Shown one piece after another: positions 35,806 through 43,332 of a DNA stretch of 64,000 nt. The notes under the pieces are model-generated. The model saw only the letters and a list, made by a program, of their open reading frames with translations, made no database searches and had not been told where the DNA came from. Origin of the DNA: Pasteurella sp030783905. Lineage in GTDB: Bacteria; Pseudomonadota; Gammaproteobacteria; Enterobacterales; Pasteurellaceae. Within the stretch, counting starts at the first letter, position 1. The number at the start of each line of letters is the position of its first letter. The stretch lies in the NCBI GenBank assembly GCA_051122655.1, contig CP182107.1:1612001-1676000 (forward strand), read 5' to 3'. Both the position numbers and the translations under genes were made by a program.

Positions 35806-35900
35806 TGGCGGAAGATCATGGGAGTCGAACCCACCCGAGATTGCTGGCAACCTCAACAGGATTTGAAGTCCTGCCGCTTCACCGGAAACGACGATCTTCC
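35806..35900 (-). tRNA. selC: tRNA-Sec (anticodon TCA)
   Basis: This 95-nt gene starts GGAAGATCGTCG and ends CTTCCGCCA with encoded CCA. It has the 8-bp acceptor stem, long variable arm and TCA anticodon in GACTTCAAATC, as in E. coli selC. It lies directly upstream of selA. Its 3' part (35814-35829) is the likely attachment core of the adjacent island, and the tRNA sequence is still intact. Confidence 0.96.
35814..35829 (-). other. Candidate right attachment site (attR) inside selC
   Basis: This segment of the selC T-arm and acceptor stem is repeated with two mismatches at 30652-30667. Together the two sites bracket integrase, repeats and the three-gene operon. Confidence 0.6.
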
Positions 35901-36091
35901 GTGCTAGAAGTGGTAAGCACTTTAACCCAAATACACAAGGGATTCAAGTGGGTAAATAAAACTCGGGTAAAATTGACCGCACTTTTTTAACCGCCTCACA
36001 AAATTGGGCTTTCTTTTTGATTGCATACTGAATTTTCAGTAAAAAACGAGTATGATTAAATTCATTTTGTGCGCAATAAAAAGGAATCCGA

Positions 36092-37474
36092 ATGTCACTT
36101 TACTCCGCTCTTCCTTCCATTGATAAATTATTAAAAACGCCAGAAGGCTCTAGATTGAGCAATGAATTTGGGCATACTGCGGTAGTGAATATTTGCCGTC
36201 AGTTGATTGAACAAGGGCGTGAATACATCAAAAACGAAAACAAACTCCCATCTTTTTTCCAAGATATAGGGCTGACCTTAGGTGAAGTTGAACAACAGTT
36301 ACACGCACAAAGCCACGTAAAAATACAATCTGTCCATAATCTGACCGGTACTATTTTACACACCAATCTTGGTCGCGCGTTATGGTCAGATGCTGCCCAA
36401 CAAGCCGCCCTCACCGCGATGTCACACAATGTGGCTTTAGAATATGATTTAGAGGAAAGTAAACGGAGTCATCGTGATCATTATATTAGCGATCTCCTGT
36501 GCCAATTAACAGGGGCGGAAGCCGCCTGTATCGTCAATAACAATGCGGCAGCAGTGTTACTTATGCTAGCCACCTTTGCCCAAGGGAAAGAAGTGATTAT
36601 TTCTCGTGGGGAGTTGATTGAAATTGGCGGAGCATTTCGCATTCCCGATATTATGCAGCAAGCCGGTTGTAAATTGGTGGAAGTCGGCACCACCAATCGT
36701 ACGCATTTGTCGGATTATCGTCATGCGATTAACGAAAATACGGCCTTTTTAATGAAAGTGCACAGCAGTAATTATCAAATTTGTGGCTTCACAAAGTCAG
36801 TGACGGAAGCAGAACTGGTGACATTAGCCAAGGAATTTAATCTACCAGTGATGACTGATTTAGGCAGTGGTGCATTAGTCGATTTAGCACAATATGGGTT
36901 ACCGAAGGAACCGACCGTGCAAGAAAAGTGGGCACAAGGTGTAAATTTGATTTCGTTTTCTGGCGACAAATTGTTGGGTGGACCGCAAGCGGGGATCATT
37001 GTGGGTAAAAAAGCGATGATTGATCGCTTACAATCTCATCCTCTGAAACGTGCTTTACGTTGTGATAAAGTGATTTTGGCAGGATTAGAAGCCACCTTGC
37101 GTTTATATTTACAACCAGAGAAATTAAGCCAATACTTAACCACACTGCACCTGTTAACACAACCAGTAGAAGCATTACGTGAACAAGCCGAAAAACTCCA
37201 CTCTGCCTTAGCCACAGCATTAACAGCAGATTACACCTTAGCTATCACAGACAGTATGGCGCAAATTGGTAGTGGCTCACAACCTATGGCAACGCTTCCA
37301 TCTATTGCGGTCACCATTTCCACTGAAAAAGCGGGCAAACTGACCGCACTTTTACAGCGTTTTAAAGCCCTGCCACAGCCAATCATTTGCCGAGTAGAAA
37401 AAGAAAAAATTTGGTTAGATTTACGTAGCTTAGCAAATATAGATAAGCTCTTAGCCACACTGATACAACTATAA
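36092..37474 (+). CDS. selA: L-seryl-tRNA(Sec) selenium transferase SelA
   Basis: SelA converts seryl-tRNA(Sec) to selenocysteinyl-tRNA using selenophosphate and PLP. The 460-aa protein matches E. coli SelA in length (463 aa) and carries the PLP-lysine region ISFSGDKLLGGPQAGIIVG (Lys about 294), TNLGRALW and NNNAAAVLLML. It starts after AAAGGAAT. It follows selC (divergent), and selB is one gene further on, so all three Sec-specific genes lie within 5 kb. No selenoprotein gene with an in-frame TGA was seen in the window. Confidence 0.95.
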   Translation: MSLYSALPSIDKLLKTPEGSRLSNEFGHTAVVNICRQLIEQGREYIKNENKLPSFFQDIGLTLGEVEQQLHAQSHVKIQSVHNLTGTILHTNLGRALWSDAAQQAALTAMSHNVALEYDLEESKRSHRDHYISDLLCQLTGAEAACIVNNNAAAVLLMLATFAQGKEVIISRGELIEIGGAFRIPDIMQQAGCKLVEVGTTNRTHLSDYRHAINENTAFLMKVHSSNYQICGFTKSVTEAELVTLAKEFNLPVMTDLGSGALVDLAQYGLPKEPTVQEKWAQGVNLISFSGDKLLGGPQAGIIVGKKAMIDRLQSHPLKRALRCDKVILAGLEATLRLYLQPEKLSQYLTTLHLLTQPVEALREQAEKLHSALATALTADYTLAITDSMAQIGSGSQPMATLPSIAVTISTEKAGKLTALLQRFKALPQPIICRVEKEKIWLDLRSLANIDKLLATLIQL

Positions 37475-37479
37475 AAGAG

Positions 37480-37503
37480 CAAAAGGGGCATACACCCCTT
37501 TTT
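37480..37503 (+). terminator. Bidirectional terminator between selA and the nucleoside hydrolase gene
   Basis: AAAAGGGG and CCCCTTTTT form a stem around a short ATACA-type loop, followed by T on the plus side and preceded by A on the minus side. It separates selA from the convergent gene and therefore also from selB. Confidence 0.82.
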
Positions 37504-37509
37504 GATGCA

Positions 37510-38442
37510 TTAACCAATACGTCTCAAGGCATCATAAATCAAGCCCCAAAATTTGTCTTTATCCAATTGCATTGCCACCTGTGTATGACAATTTTCAGGA
37601 ATCGGATAACGAAAATCAGCCACTGTCATCCCCAATGTGTGGGTGCCAGTCAACTCAATATTAATCGGAACAGCTTTAGTCGTACAAACCGTCGGATCAA
37701 TCACATAAGCCACGGCACAAGGATCATGCACAGGTGGGTAATCAAAATTTTGTGCTTGTTTATACATTTTGCGAAAAAACGCCAACAATTCGAGAACAAA
37801 CTTGGCTGGTTTTGTTTGAATCTGTTCAATGCGTTCGATGACATCTTCTGTTGCTAAGGCCTGATGTGTCAAATCTAATCCCACCATGGTCAATGGCCAT
37901 TTTTCATTGAACACAATATGTGCAGCTTCAGGATCAATCTTAATATTAAATTCGGCAACCGCACTCCAATTACCGGTATGATAACCTCCTCCCATTAAGA
38001 CAATTTCCTTCACGCGTTCCACAATGCGTGGCTCTTTTCTCACCGCCATAGCTATATTCGTTAAACCACCAGTAGGCACTAATGTAATGGTTTTAGGGGG
38101 ATGCGCCATCACTAGCGCAATGATTAAATCAACAGCATGGCGCGAGTCTAAACTCAGTTTTGGTTCGGGCAAAACGGGCCCATCCATCCCCGATTCACCA
38201 TGAATACTTGGTGCAACCTCCACTTCACGCACTAAAGGTCGCACACAACCTTTCGCAATAGGTATGTCAAGGATATTGGCAATTTCTGCCACCGCTAAAG
38301 CATTACGACTGACTTTTTCCAATGTTTGATTACCCACCACAGTCGTGATTGCTAATAGATCAATTTCTGGATTGCCATGCGCTAACAGAATCGCAATGGC
38401 ATCATCATGCCCGGGATCACAATCTAGAATAATTTTTTTCAT
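37510..38442 (-). CDS. Ribonucleoside hydrolase, IunH/RihA-RihB family
   Basis: This 310-aa enzyme hydrolyses nucleosides to base and ribose. It has the calcium-binding Asp cluster DCDPGHDDAIAILLA (residues 7-21) characteristic of inosine-uridine nucleoside hydrolases, VPTGGLTNIA (about 122-131), a LMGGGYHTGNW block, and a C-terminal Asp in PVHDPCAVAYV. Pyrimidine preference (RihA/RihB) is likely, but I cannot separate the subtypes. It sits in opposite orientation between selA and selB, which are adjacent in E. coli. A perfect CRP core lies about 100 bp upstream, fitting catabolic control. Confidence 0.87.
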   Translation of the reverse strand: MKKIILDCDPGHDDAIAILLAHGNPEIDLLAITTVVGNQTLEKVSRNALAVAEIANILDIPIAKGCVRPLVREVEVAPSIHGESGMDGPVLPEPKLSLDSRHAVDLIIALVMAHPPKTITLVPTGGLTNIAMAVRKEPRIVERVKEIVLMGGGYHTGNWSAVAEFNIKIDPEAAHIVFNEKWPLTMVGLDLTHQALATEDVIERIEQIQTKPAKFVLELLAFFRKMYKQAQNFDYPPVHDPCAVAYVIDPTVCTTKAVPINIELTGTHTLGMTVADFRYPIPENCHTQVAMQLDKDKFWGLIYDALRRIG

Positions 38443-38543
38443 GTTTATTCCTCTCCTACTTAGAATAACACTTTGTTTATCTTAATAATTTTTATTCAGC
38501 GTAGAGCGAATTCGGTTTGAGAACAATCCTTTAAGCTTAAAAC

Positions 38544-38559
38544 TGTGAATAGGATCACA
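38544..38559 (-). promoter_or_regulatory. CRP-binding site upstream of the nucleoside hydrolase gene
   Basis: TGTGAATAGGATCACA is a perfect TGTGA-N6-TCACA core. Its centre is about 109 bp upstream of the rih-type start codon and about 111 bp upstream of selB, so it could serve either divergent gene; the catabolic gene is the more likely target. Confidence 0.75.
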
Positions 38560-38662
38560 AGATTAAGCGTTGCTTCACTATGTTGCATAAGAGTGCAACA
38601 GAAAAAGTTATCCAATTAAGCGCTAAATGCTAAAATGACAATAAAAGCATTGAGGATAAAAG

Positions 38663-40537
38663 ATGATTATTGTGACATCAGGCCATGTTGATCATGGTAA
38701 AACCGCTTTATTACAGGCGCTCACTGGCACCCATACTGCACATTTACCCGAAGAAAAAAAGCGAGGCATGACAATTGATTTAGGTTATGCCTATTTACCT
38801 TTAGAAAAAAACGGGAAAATTGACCGCACTTTAGGCTTTATTGATGTACCAGGGCATGAAAAGTTTCTCGTCAATATGTTGGCAGGCTTAGGTGGCATTC
38901 ATTATGCCATGTTAATTGTGGCAGCGGATGAAGGTGTGCAAGCACAAACCCTAGAACATTTGGCGATTTTACGTTTATTACAACTAGAACAAATTATTGT
39001 CGTTATCACCAAAGCAGATCGTGCAAGTTCGGATCAAATTGAGCACCTTTCGCAACAATTAAAAGTGGATTACCCTATTTTAGCCAATTCGCCAATTTTT
39101 ATTACATCCGCCCAAACAACACAAGGCATTGACCAATTACGACATTATCTCGCTGAATTGCCGAACTTAGCTGATCCTAATAAGCCTTTTCGTTATGCCA
39201 TCGATCGTGTGTTTAGCGTAAAAGGAGTCGGGACCGTGGTAACGGGGACTGCCTTTAGTGGCCGTGTGAAAATCGATGACGAGCTTTTCTTATCCAATGG
39301 GCAGACAGTACGCATTAAAAATATTCATAGCCAGAATCAACAAACTAAAGTCGGTAACGCAGGAGAACGTTTAGCATTAAATCTAAATGTGGATTTAGAT
39401 CGTATCACAATTGAGCGCGGAGATTGGTTGCTTTCTCAACCCCCCTTGCCACCGACATCACGTATTAGCGTGCTACTCAATGCAGAAACGACCTTACAAG
39501 AAAGTCAGCCCATTCATCTTTACCATGCCAGTGCGCGAACAACAGGTAAGTTAAATTTACTGCAACACAAAACTCTTTTGGCTCAACAACAAGCTTTAGC
39601 AGAAATCATTTTAGACAAGCCCCTATTCTTAGCCTATGGTGATAAACTCATTTTACGCAGTGGCGATGCGAAACACTTGGTCGCAGGGGCAAAAGTCATT
39701 GAGATTGACTCACCAAAACGCCATAAGCGCACTGAACAACGGTTAGCCTTCCTCCAAGCCTTGCAGCAAGCTAAAACTGGTACAGAACGTACCGCACTTT
39801 ATTTACAAAATAAAGCAGTTCTAGCCAAAACCTTGATGTGGACAGAACAATTGAATGAAGCACAACTCACCGCTATCCTCGAAAGAAACCAGCAAGTGCG
39901 TTTTCAAGACTGGGTCTTTAATGCCGACTATCAACAACAACAAACAGAAAAATTATTGACCGCACTAGCACAATATCACCAACAGCATAACGATCAATTG
40001 GGGATGAGTAAGGCACGTTTATATCGTATTGCTACCCTCAACCAACCTGAAAAATTGATTTACCATTTTATTGAAAAGCTGCTCGCTGAGGGGAAATTAC
40101 AACAAACACGCGGCTGGCTCCATCTGTCAGAACACAAAATCCAGTTTTCCGCCGAAGAACACGCATTATGGCAAGCCGTATTCGCACAATTCGAACAACA
40201 GCATGGTCAGCCTCTCTGGGTACGTGATCTCGCGAAAGTATTAGGATTAGACGAAACCACAATGCGCAATTTTCTCTATAAAGCAGGGAAATTAGGTTAC
40301 CTGACACCAATCGTCAAAGATCGTTTTTTCCTCACAGAAACAATCTATGCTTATTCACGTTTAGTAAAACAATTTATTGCCGAACACGGGGCAATTTCAG
40401 TCAATCAACTCCGTGACGAACTCCAATTCGGTCGCAAGTTGGTCGTACAACTGATTGAATATTTTGACCGTTGTGGCTTTTTACGTCGTAAAGGAAATAT
40501 TCATGTACTACGTGACGGTGATGTGTTTGATTTGTAA
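38663..40537 (+). CDS. selB: Selenocysteine-specific elongation factor SelB
   Basis: SelB brings Sec-tRNA to the ribosome at UGA codons next to a SECIS hairpin. The 624-aa protein begins with an EF-Tu-like GTPase domain (G1 GHVDHGKTALLQALTG; G3 DVPGHEKFLVNMLAG; G4 ITKAD), followed by two beta-barrel domains and a C-terminal series of winged helices that bind SECIS RNA. The length matches E. coli (614 aa). GAGGAT precedes the ATG. Two uptake-signal cores lie inside it (38823-38831, 39791-39799). Confidence 0.95.
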   Translation: MIIVTSGHVDHGKTALLQALTGTHTAHLPEEKKRGMTIDLGYAYLPLEKNGKIDRTLGFIDVPGHEKFLVNMLAGLGGIHYAMLIVAADEGVQAQTLEHLAILRLLQLEQIIVVITKADRASSDQIEHLSQQLKVDYPILANSPIFITSAQTTQGIDQLRHYLAELPNLADPNKPFRYAIDRVFSVKGVGTVVTGTAFSGRVKIDDELFLSNGQTVRIKNIHSQNQQTKVGNAGERLALNLNVDLDRITIERGDWLLSQPPLPPTSRISVLLNAETTLQESQPIHLYHASARTTGKLNLLQHKTLLAQQQALAEIILDKPLFLAYGDKLILRSGDAKHLVAGAKVIEIDSPKRHKRTEQRLAFLQALQQAKTGTERTALYLQNKAVLAKTLMWTEQLNEAQLTAILERNQQVRFQDWVFNADYQQQQTEKLLTALAQYHQQHNDQLGMSKARLYRIATLNQPEKLIYHFIEKLLAEGKLQQTRGWLHLSEHKIQFSAEEHALWQAVFAQFEQQHGQPLWVRDLAKVLGLDETTMRNFLYKAGKLGYLTPIVKDRFFLTETIYAYSRLVKQFIAEHGAISVNQLRDELQFGRKLVVQLIEYFDRCGFLRRKGNIHVLRDGDVFDL

Positions 40538-40568
40538 CAAACGGTGAGGGAAAGCCTCATCGTTTGTT
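40536..40568 (+). terminator. Bidirectional terminator between selB and the ferredoxin gene
   Basis: AACAAACGGTGAGG and CCTCATCGTTTGTT pair with one G-T position around a GAAAG loop. The left arm overlaps the selB stop codon. No long T-run follows, so efficiency is uncertain. Confidence 0.65.
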
Positions 40569-40589
40569 AGCGATTTGAGCTAAGGAGAC

Positions 40590-41138
40590 TTAGTTATGCC
40601 TTGATAAGTGGATTGCCCCCACCATACAACTTATTTGGCATTGACCGCAACCATTACAGGATTGATTGAGGATGGGTTGTTTATGCTGAATCGATAGGGC
40701 ATGTTGAGGGCAGTGTTGTTGACATTCAGAACAAACCTGTCCTTGCCTTACTAAACATTTTTCATCAAAAATTGGACGCAATTCCGTATCTGCTGAAAAC
40801 GCTCGATATAAAGCGCCCGTAGCACAAGCATCGGCACATTTCCCACAAAAATCACAGGCTGAGAAATCAATTTCTAATACAGGTTTGCCTTCAACTAAGC
40901 GAAGTAAACCATAAGGACAGACATCAATACAATCCGCACATCCGTTGCAACATTGAAGTAATAAGGATTCTTTTGCAGCAAAGGGCGGTCTATTTTTTAA
41001 GCGTTTCTCTTGCGTGGTTTTACTACCCAATAAGCCACGCAATAAACCACGACGTGAAATAGTATGGTGAGAAAGATAGGCTTCATAATAACGTTCATCT
41101 TTCTGACTATTTTGACGATCTGAGTGATGACTTCGCAT
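40590..41138 (-). CDS. NapF-like 4Fe-4S ferredoxin-type protein
   Basis: The 182-aa protein has four Cys clusters: CCNGCADCIDVCPYG, CDFCGKCADACATGA, CLVRQGQVCSECQQHCPQ and CNGCGQCQISCMVGA. It also has a NapF-like SRRGLLRGLLG segment near residue 35. NapF proteins are cytoplasmic and help mature or feed a periplasmic molybdoenzyme. Here the gene ends the dms operon rather than a nap operon, so a DmsA-linked role is inferred. GTG at 41150 is also in frame, but ATG at 41138 with GAGGGAC upstream is a better start. Confidence 0.8.
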   Translation of the reverse strand: MRSHHSDRQNSQKDERYYEAYLSHHTISRRGLLRGLLGSKTTQEKRLKNRPPFAAKESLLLQCCNGCADCIDVCPYGLLRLVEGKPVLEIDFSACDFCGKCADACATGALYRAFSADTELRPIFDEKCLVRQGQVCSECQQHCPQHALSIQHKQPILNQSCNGCGQCQISCMVGAIHLSRHN

Positions 41139-41156
41139 ATTGTCCCTCACCTTAAT

Positions 41157-41762
41157 TTAACGATAAAGATGTCTTGCATTTACCTCAACGTTAAAATATC
41201 GTTGCCATTGCTTTAATGTCGCCTGTGTCAATAACGCAAGACCTCGATAAAACACCGATGTTTGTTGGTTAGCTAAAAGTTGTAAGTAACGTGTTGACCA
41301 AGTAAAGACATGCTCACTTAAAAAGATGAGCAATAATTCTGGGCGATTCTCCGCTAAATATGCAGACAGTAACAACATTAGCCCAATATGATCCTCCGGT
41401 TCATTTTGTGTGGTGACAAACTCAACATGGTGTTGGCGTAAAAATTCGCGCAATTTTAGTAAAGAATCACCAAAAAGCACAGACTCAGGATCAAGATAGA
41501 CCGACCCCCAAGGTGGAGCCCATAATGTGTTTGGGCCGATAAATAATGCTTGGTATTCCCTATCTAATTGCTCGCTTACTAAACCCTTTTGAATACAGTG
41601 GACAATATCTGAATCTACTTCATCCTCCCACTGTGTTTGCCAATCAGGTTGACGAAAAAAAGCTAAAATGGGCTCAAGCTGTGATTCAGTCGGCGAATAA
41701 TAATATAATGCCCCTAATAATCGGCCTGACAAAGAAACCCACTTACAATGTTGTATGTTCAT
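41157..41762 (-). CDS. dmsD: TorD/DmsD-family chaperone for DmsA
   Basis: This 201-aa helical chaperone of the TorD/DmsD family should bind the DmsA Tat signal peptide. Features: LLGALYYYSPTESQLEPIL near the start, YQALFIGPNTLWAPPWGSVY (about 75-94) which is the DmsD-type substrate region, and NEPEDHIGLMLLLSAYLAEN with the E-P-x-D-H motif (about 122-141). The ATG at 41762 is used; the longer frame begins with TTG. It lies between dmsC and the ferredoxin gene on the same strand. Confidence 0.85.
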   Translation of the reverse strand: MNIQHCKWVSLSGRLLGALYYYSPTESQLEPILAFFRQPDWQTQWEDEVDSDIVHCIQKGLVSEQLDREYQALFIGPNTLWAPPWGSVYLDPESVLFGDSLLKLREFLRQHHVEFVTTQNEPEDHIGLMLLLSAYLAENRPELLLIFLSEHVFTWSTRYLQLLANQQTSVFYRGLALLTQATLKQWQRYFNVEVNARHLYR

Positions 41763-41816
41763 AAATCGACCCAAAAATTTAATAAAAAAGACCGCACTGT
41801 ACTAACGAAAGGTAGT

Positions 41817-41843
41817 ATGGGGAGGCCACCTTACTCTCCCCAT
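41817..41843 (-). terminator. Hairpin after dmsC
   Basis: ATGGGGAG and CTCCCCAT form an 8-bp stem with an 11-nt loop 9 bp after the dmsC stop. No T-run follows on the minus strand, so it may be an mRNA-processing or partial stop signal separating dmsABC from dmsD and the ferredoxin gene. Confidence 0.4.
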
Positions 41844-41851
41844 TAGGCTTA

Positions 41852-42700
41852 CTATGCCCCGACAGCCATTCCAACAGTCATATGCAATCCATAAAATAAC
41901 GTCCGCCCAATCATTTCAGCGACGAATACCAATAACACGGCACAGAGTTTACTCATCCATGAAGCTGGTTTATGGAGCACATAGAATAAACAGGCTATTG
42001 CCAAACCCAATAACACAAAACGTAACGCACTTAAGGTGGCGAAATCTGGTACCAGTGCCGTCGCTTTTTGTGCTGACGTGACGACTGTGGATAAGGCGAC
42101 CCCTTGATAAATAATGACGATTGCGGCTACTAACGTTGTAATAGAAACAATGGTTGGTACCCAAGAAATCACTTGGGCATCCGATCGTTCACTATGTAAT
42201 AAACCGTAGCCTAGCGTAAAGCCTGCCAAAACAACAGTTAAATAAAATCCCCAAGTTGTAAAACTGGTATGCCATGTTGGTACCGTTGAAATGTGATAAA
42301 CCTTATTCATCATATACATAAAGGCTAATCCCATCACAGAGGCACATACCAATAAAAAGTGTCCAAATGTCTTTGGTAACTTATCTAATAGAGCGAATAA
42401 CCAATATACGCCCACTAACGCAAAGAACAACGCACCGGTGGCAATTTCATTGCTCAACATCGACTCACCTACTCGATTTAATGAATTAAATGCACGCAAT
42501 GGTGAGCCTAAATGTGTGATAGAGGCAATAAAGCCTATGCTAAGTAACGCTAATAATACAAACATCGCTTTGTGCACATAAGCACGATAGTGTTTGTCTT
42601 CTGTCGTAAATAGAACAAGGGCAAAGAGTAAAAAAGCGCCTACAACTGATTGTGCTAATACGGTGAAAATCACTAAAGGTAATTCGTGTAAACCGTTCAT
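41852..42700 (-). CDS. dmsC: Anaerobic DMSO reductase membrane anchor subunit DmsC
   Basis: DmsC anchors DmsAB in the inner membrane and oxidises menaquinol. The 282-aa protein has about eight hydrophobic segments and starts MNGLHELPLVIFTVLAQSVV, close to the E. coli DmsC N-terminus pattern; HLGSPLRAFNSL and MYMMNKVYHISTVPTW are family-like loops. The length matches E. coli DmsC (287 aa). It starts one base after the dmsB stop. Confidence 0.92.
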   Translation of the reverse strand: MNGLHELPLVIFTVLAQSVVGAFLLFALVLFTTEDKHYRAYVHKAMFVLLALLSIGFIASITHLGSPLRAFNSLNRVGESMLSNEIATGALFFALVGVYWLFALLDKLPKTFGHFLLVCASVMGLAFMYMMNKVYHISTVPTWHTSFTTWGFYLTVVLAGFTLGYGLLHSERSDAQVISWVPTIVSITTLVAAIVIIYQGVALSTVVTSAQKATALVPDFATLSALRFVLLGLAIACLFYVLHKPASWMSKLCAVLLVFVAEMIGRTLFYGLHMTVGMAVGA

Positions 42701-42701
42701 C

Positions 42702-43322
42702 TTACACCTCCCTTGGATTCGCTAAGAAACCAGTTGTATCTCCCGTTGGACATGCATTCTTATTTGGTGTGATCACCAAATTAGGTCTGGTGTGTTCTGG
42801 TGTTGGTAAAGGCGCAATCGCGGCCAACTGACCATATTTTTTACGTAACTCACCAATCGGTGCAAAATCTAGAGCCCTTAATGGACATGCATCAACGCAA
42901 ATCGGTTTTTTCCCCTCTAATATCCGAGAATAGCAACCATCGCATTTAGTCATATGCCCTTTTGTTGCATCATATTGTGGCGCGTCATAAGGGCAAGCCA
43001 TATGACAATAACGACAGCCAATACAAATTTCCTCATTCACGATGACAAAGCCATCTGCGGTTTTATGCATTGCTCCCGTTGGGCAAACCGACACGCAAGC
43101 AGGATTATCACAATGATTACAAGAAATAGACAAATAATAAGCAAACACGTTTTGTTGCCAAGTACCATTTGCCTGTTGCTGCCAATCGCCACCCGCATAC
43201 TCATAGATACGGCGAAAATTAACGTTTGTATCAAGGTCTTTATAATCCTTACAAGCTAATTCACAAGTTTTACAGCCGGTGCAACGATCAGAATCGAAAT
43301 AAAAGCCATACTGAATACTCAT
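42702..43322 (-). CDS. dmsB: Anaerobic DMSO reductase iron-sulfur subunit DmsB
   Basis: DmsB transfers electrons from DmsC to DmsA through four 4Fe-4S clusters. The 206-aa protein contains CTGCKTCELACKDYKDL, CNHCDNPACVSVCPTGA, CIGCRYCHMACPYDAP and CDGCYSRILEGKKPICVDAC. The first ATG (43325) is only 3 nt from AGGAG, whereas the second (43322) has better spacing and gives MSIQYGF, aligned with E. coli MTTQYGF. The gene lies 10 bp after dmsA. Confidence 0.94.
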   Translation of the reverse strand: MSIQYGFYFDSDRCTGCKTCELACKDYKDLDTNVNFRRIYEYAGGDWQQQANGTWQQNVFAYYLSISCNHCDNPACVSVCPTGAMHKTADGFVIVNEEICIGCRYCHMACPYDAPQYDATKGHMTKCDGCYSRILEGKKPICVDACPLRALDFAPIGELRKKYGQLAAIAPLPTPEHTRPNLVITPNKNACPTGDTTGFLANPREV

Positions 43323-43332
43323 CATTTACTCC

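Noticed and set aside
35793..35990. 65-codon plus-strand ORF
   Set aside because: It lies across the antisense of selC; the tRNA gene explains the sequence and the frame has no ribosome-binding site.
41793..41801. Uptake-signal core near dmsD
   Set aside because: The sequence is ACCGCACTG, one base off the exact core; similar near misses at 20436 and 37967 were also left out.
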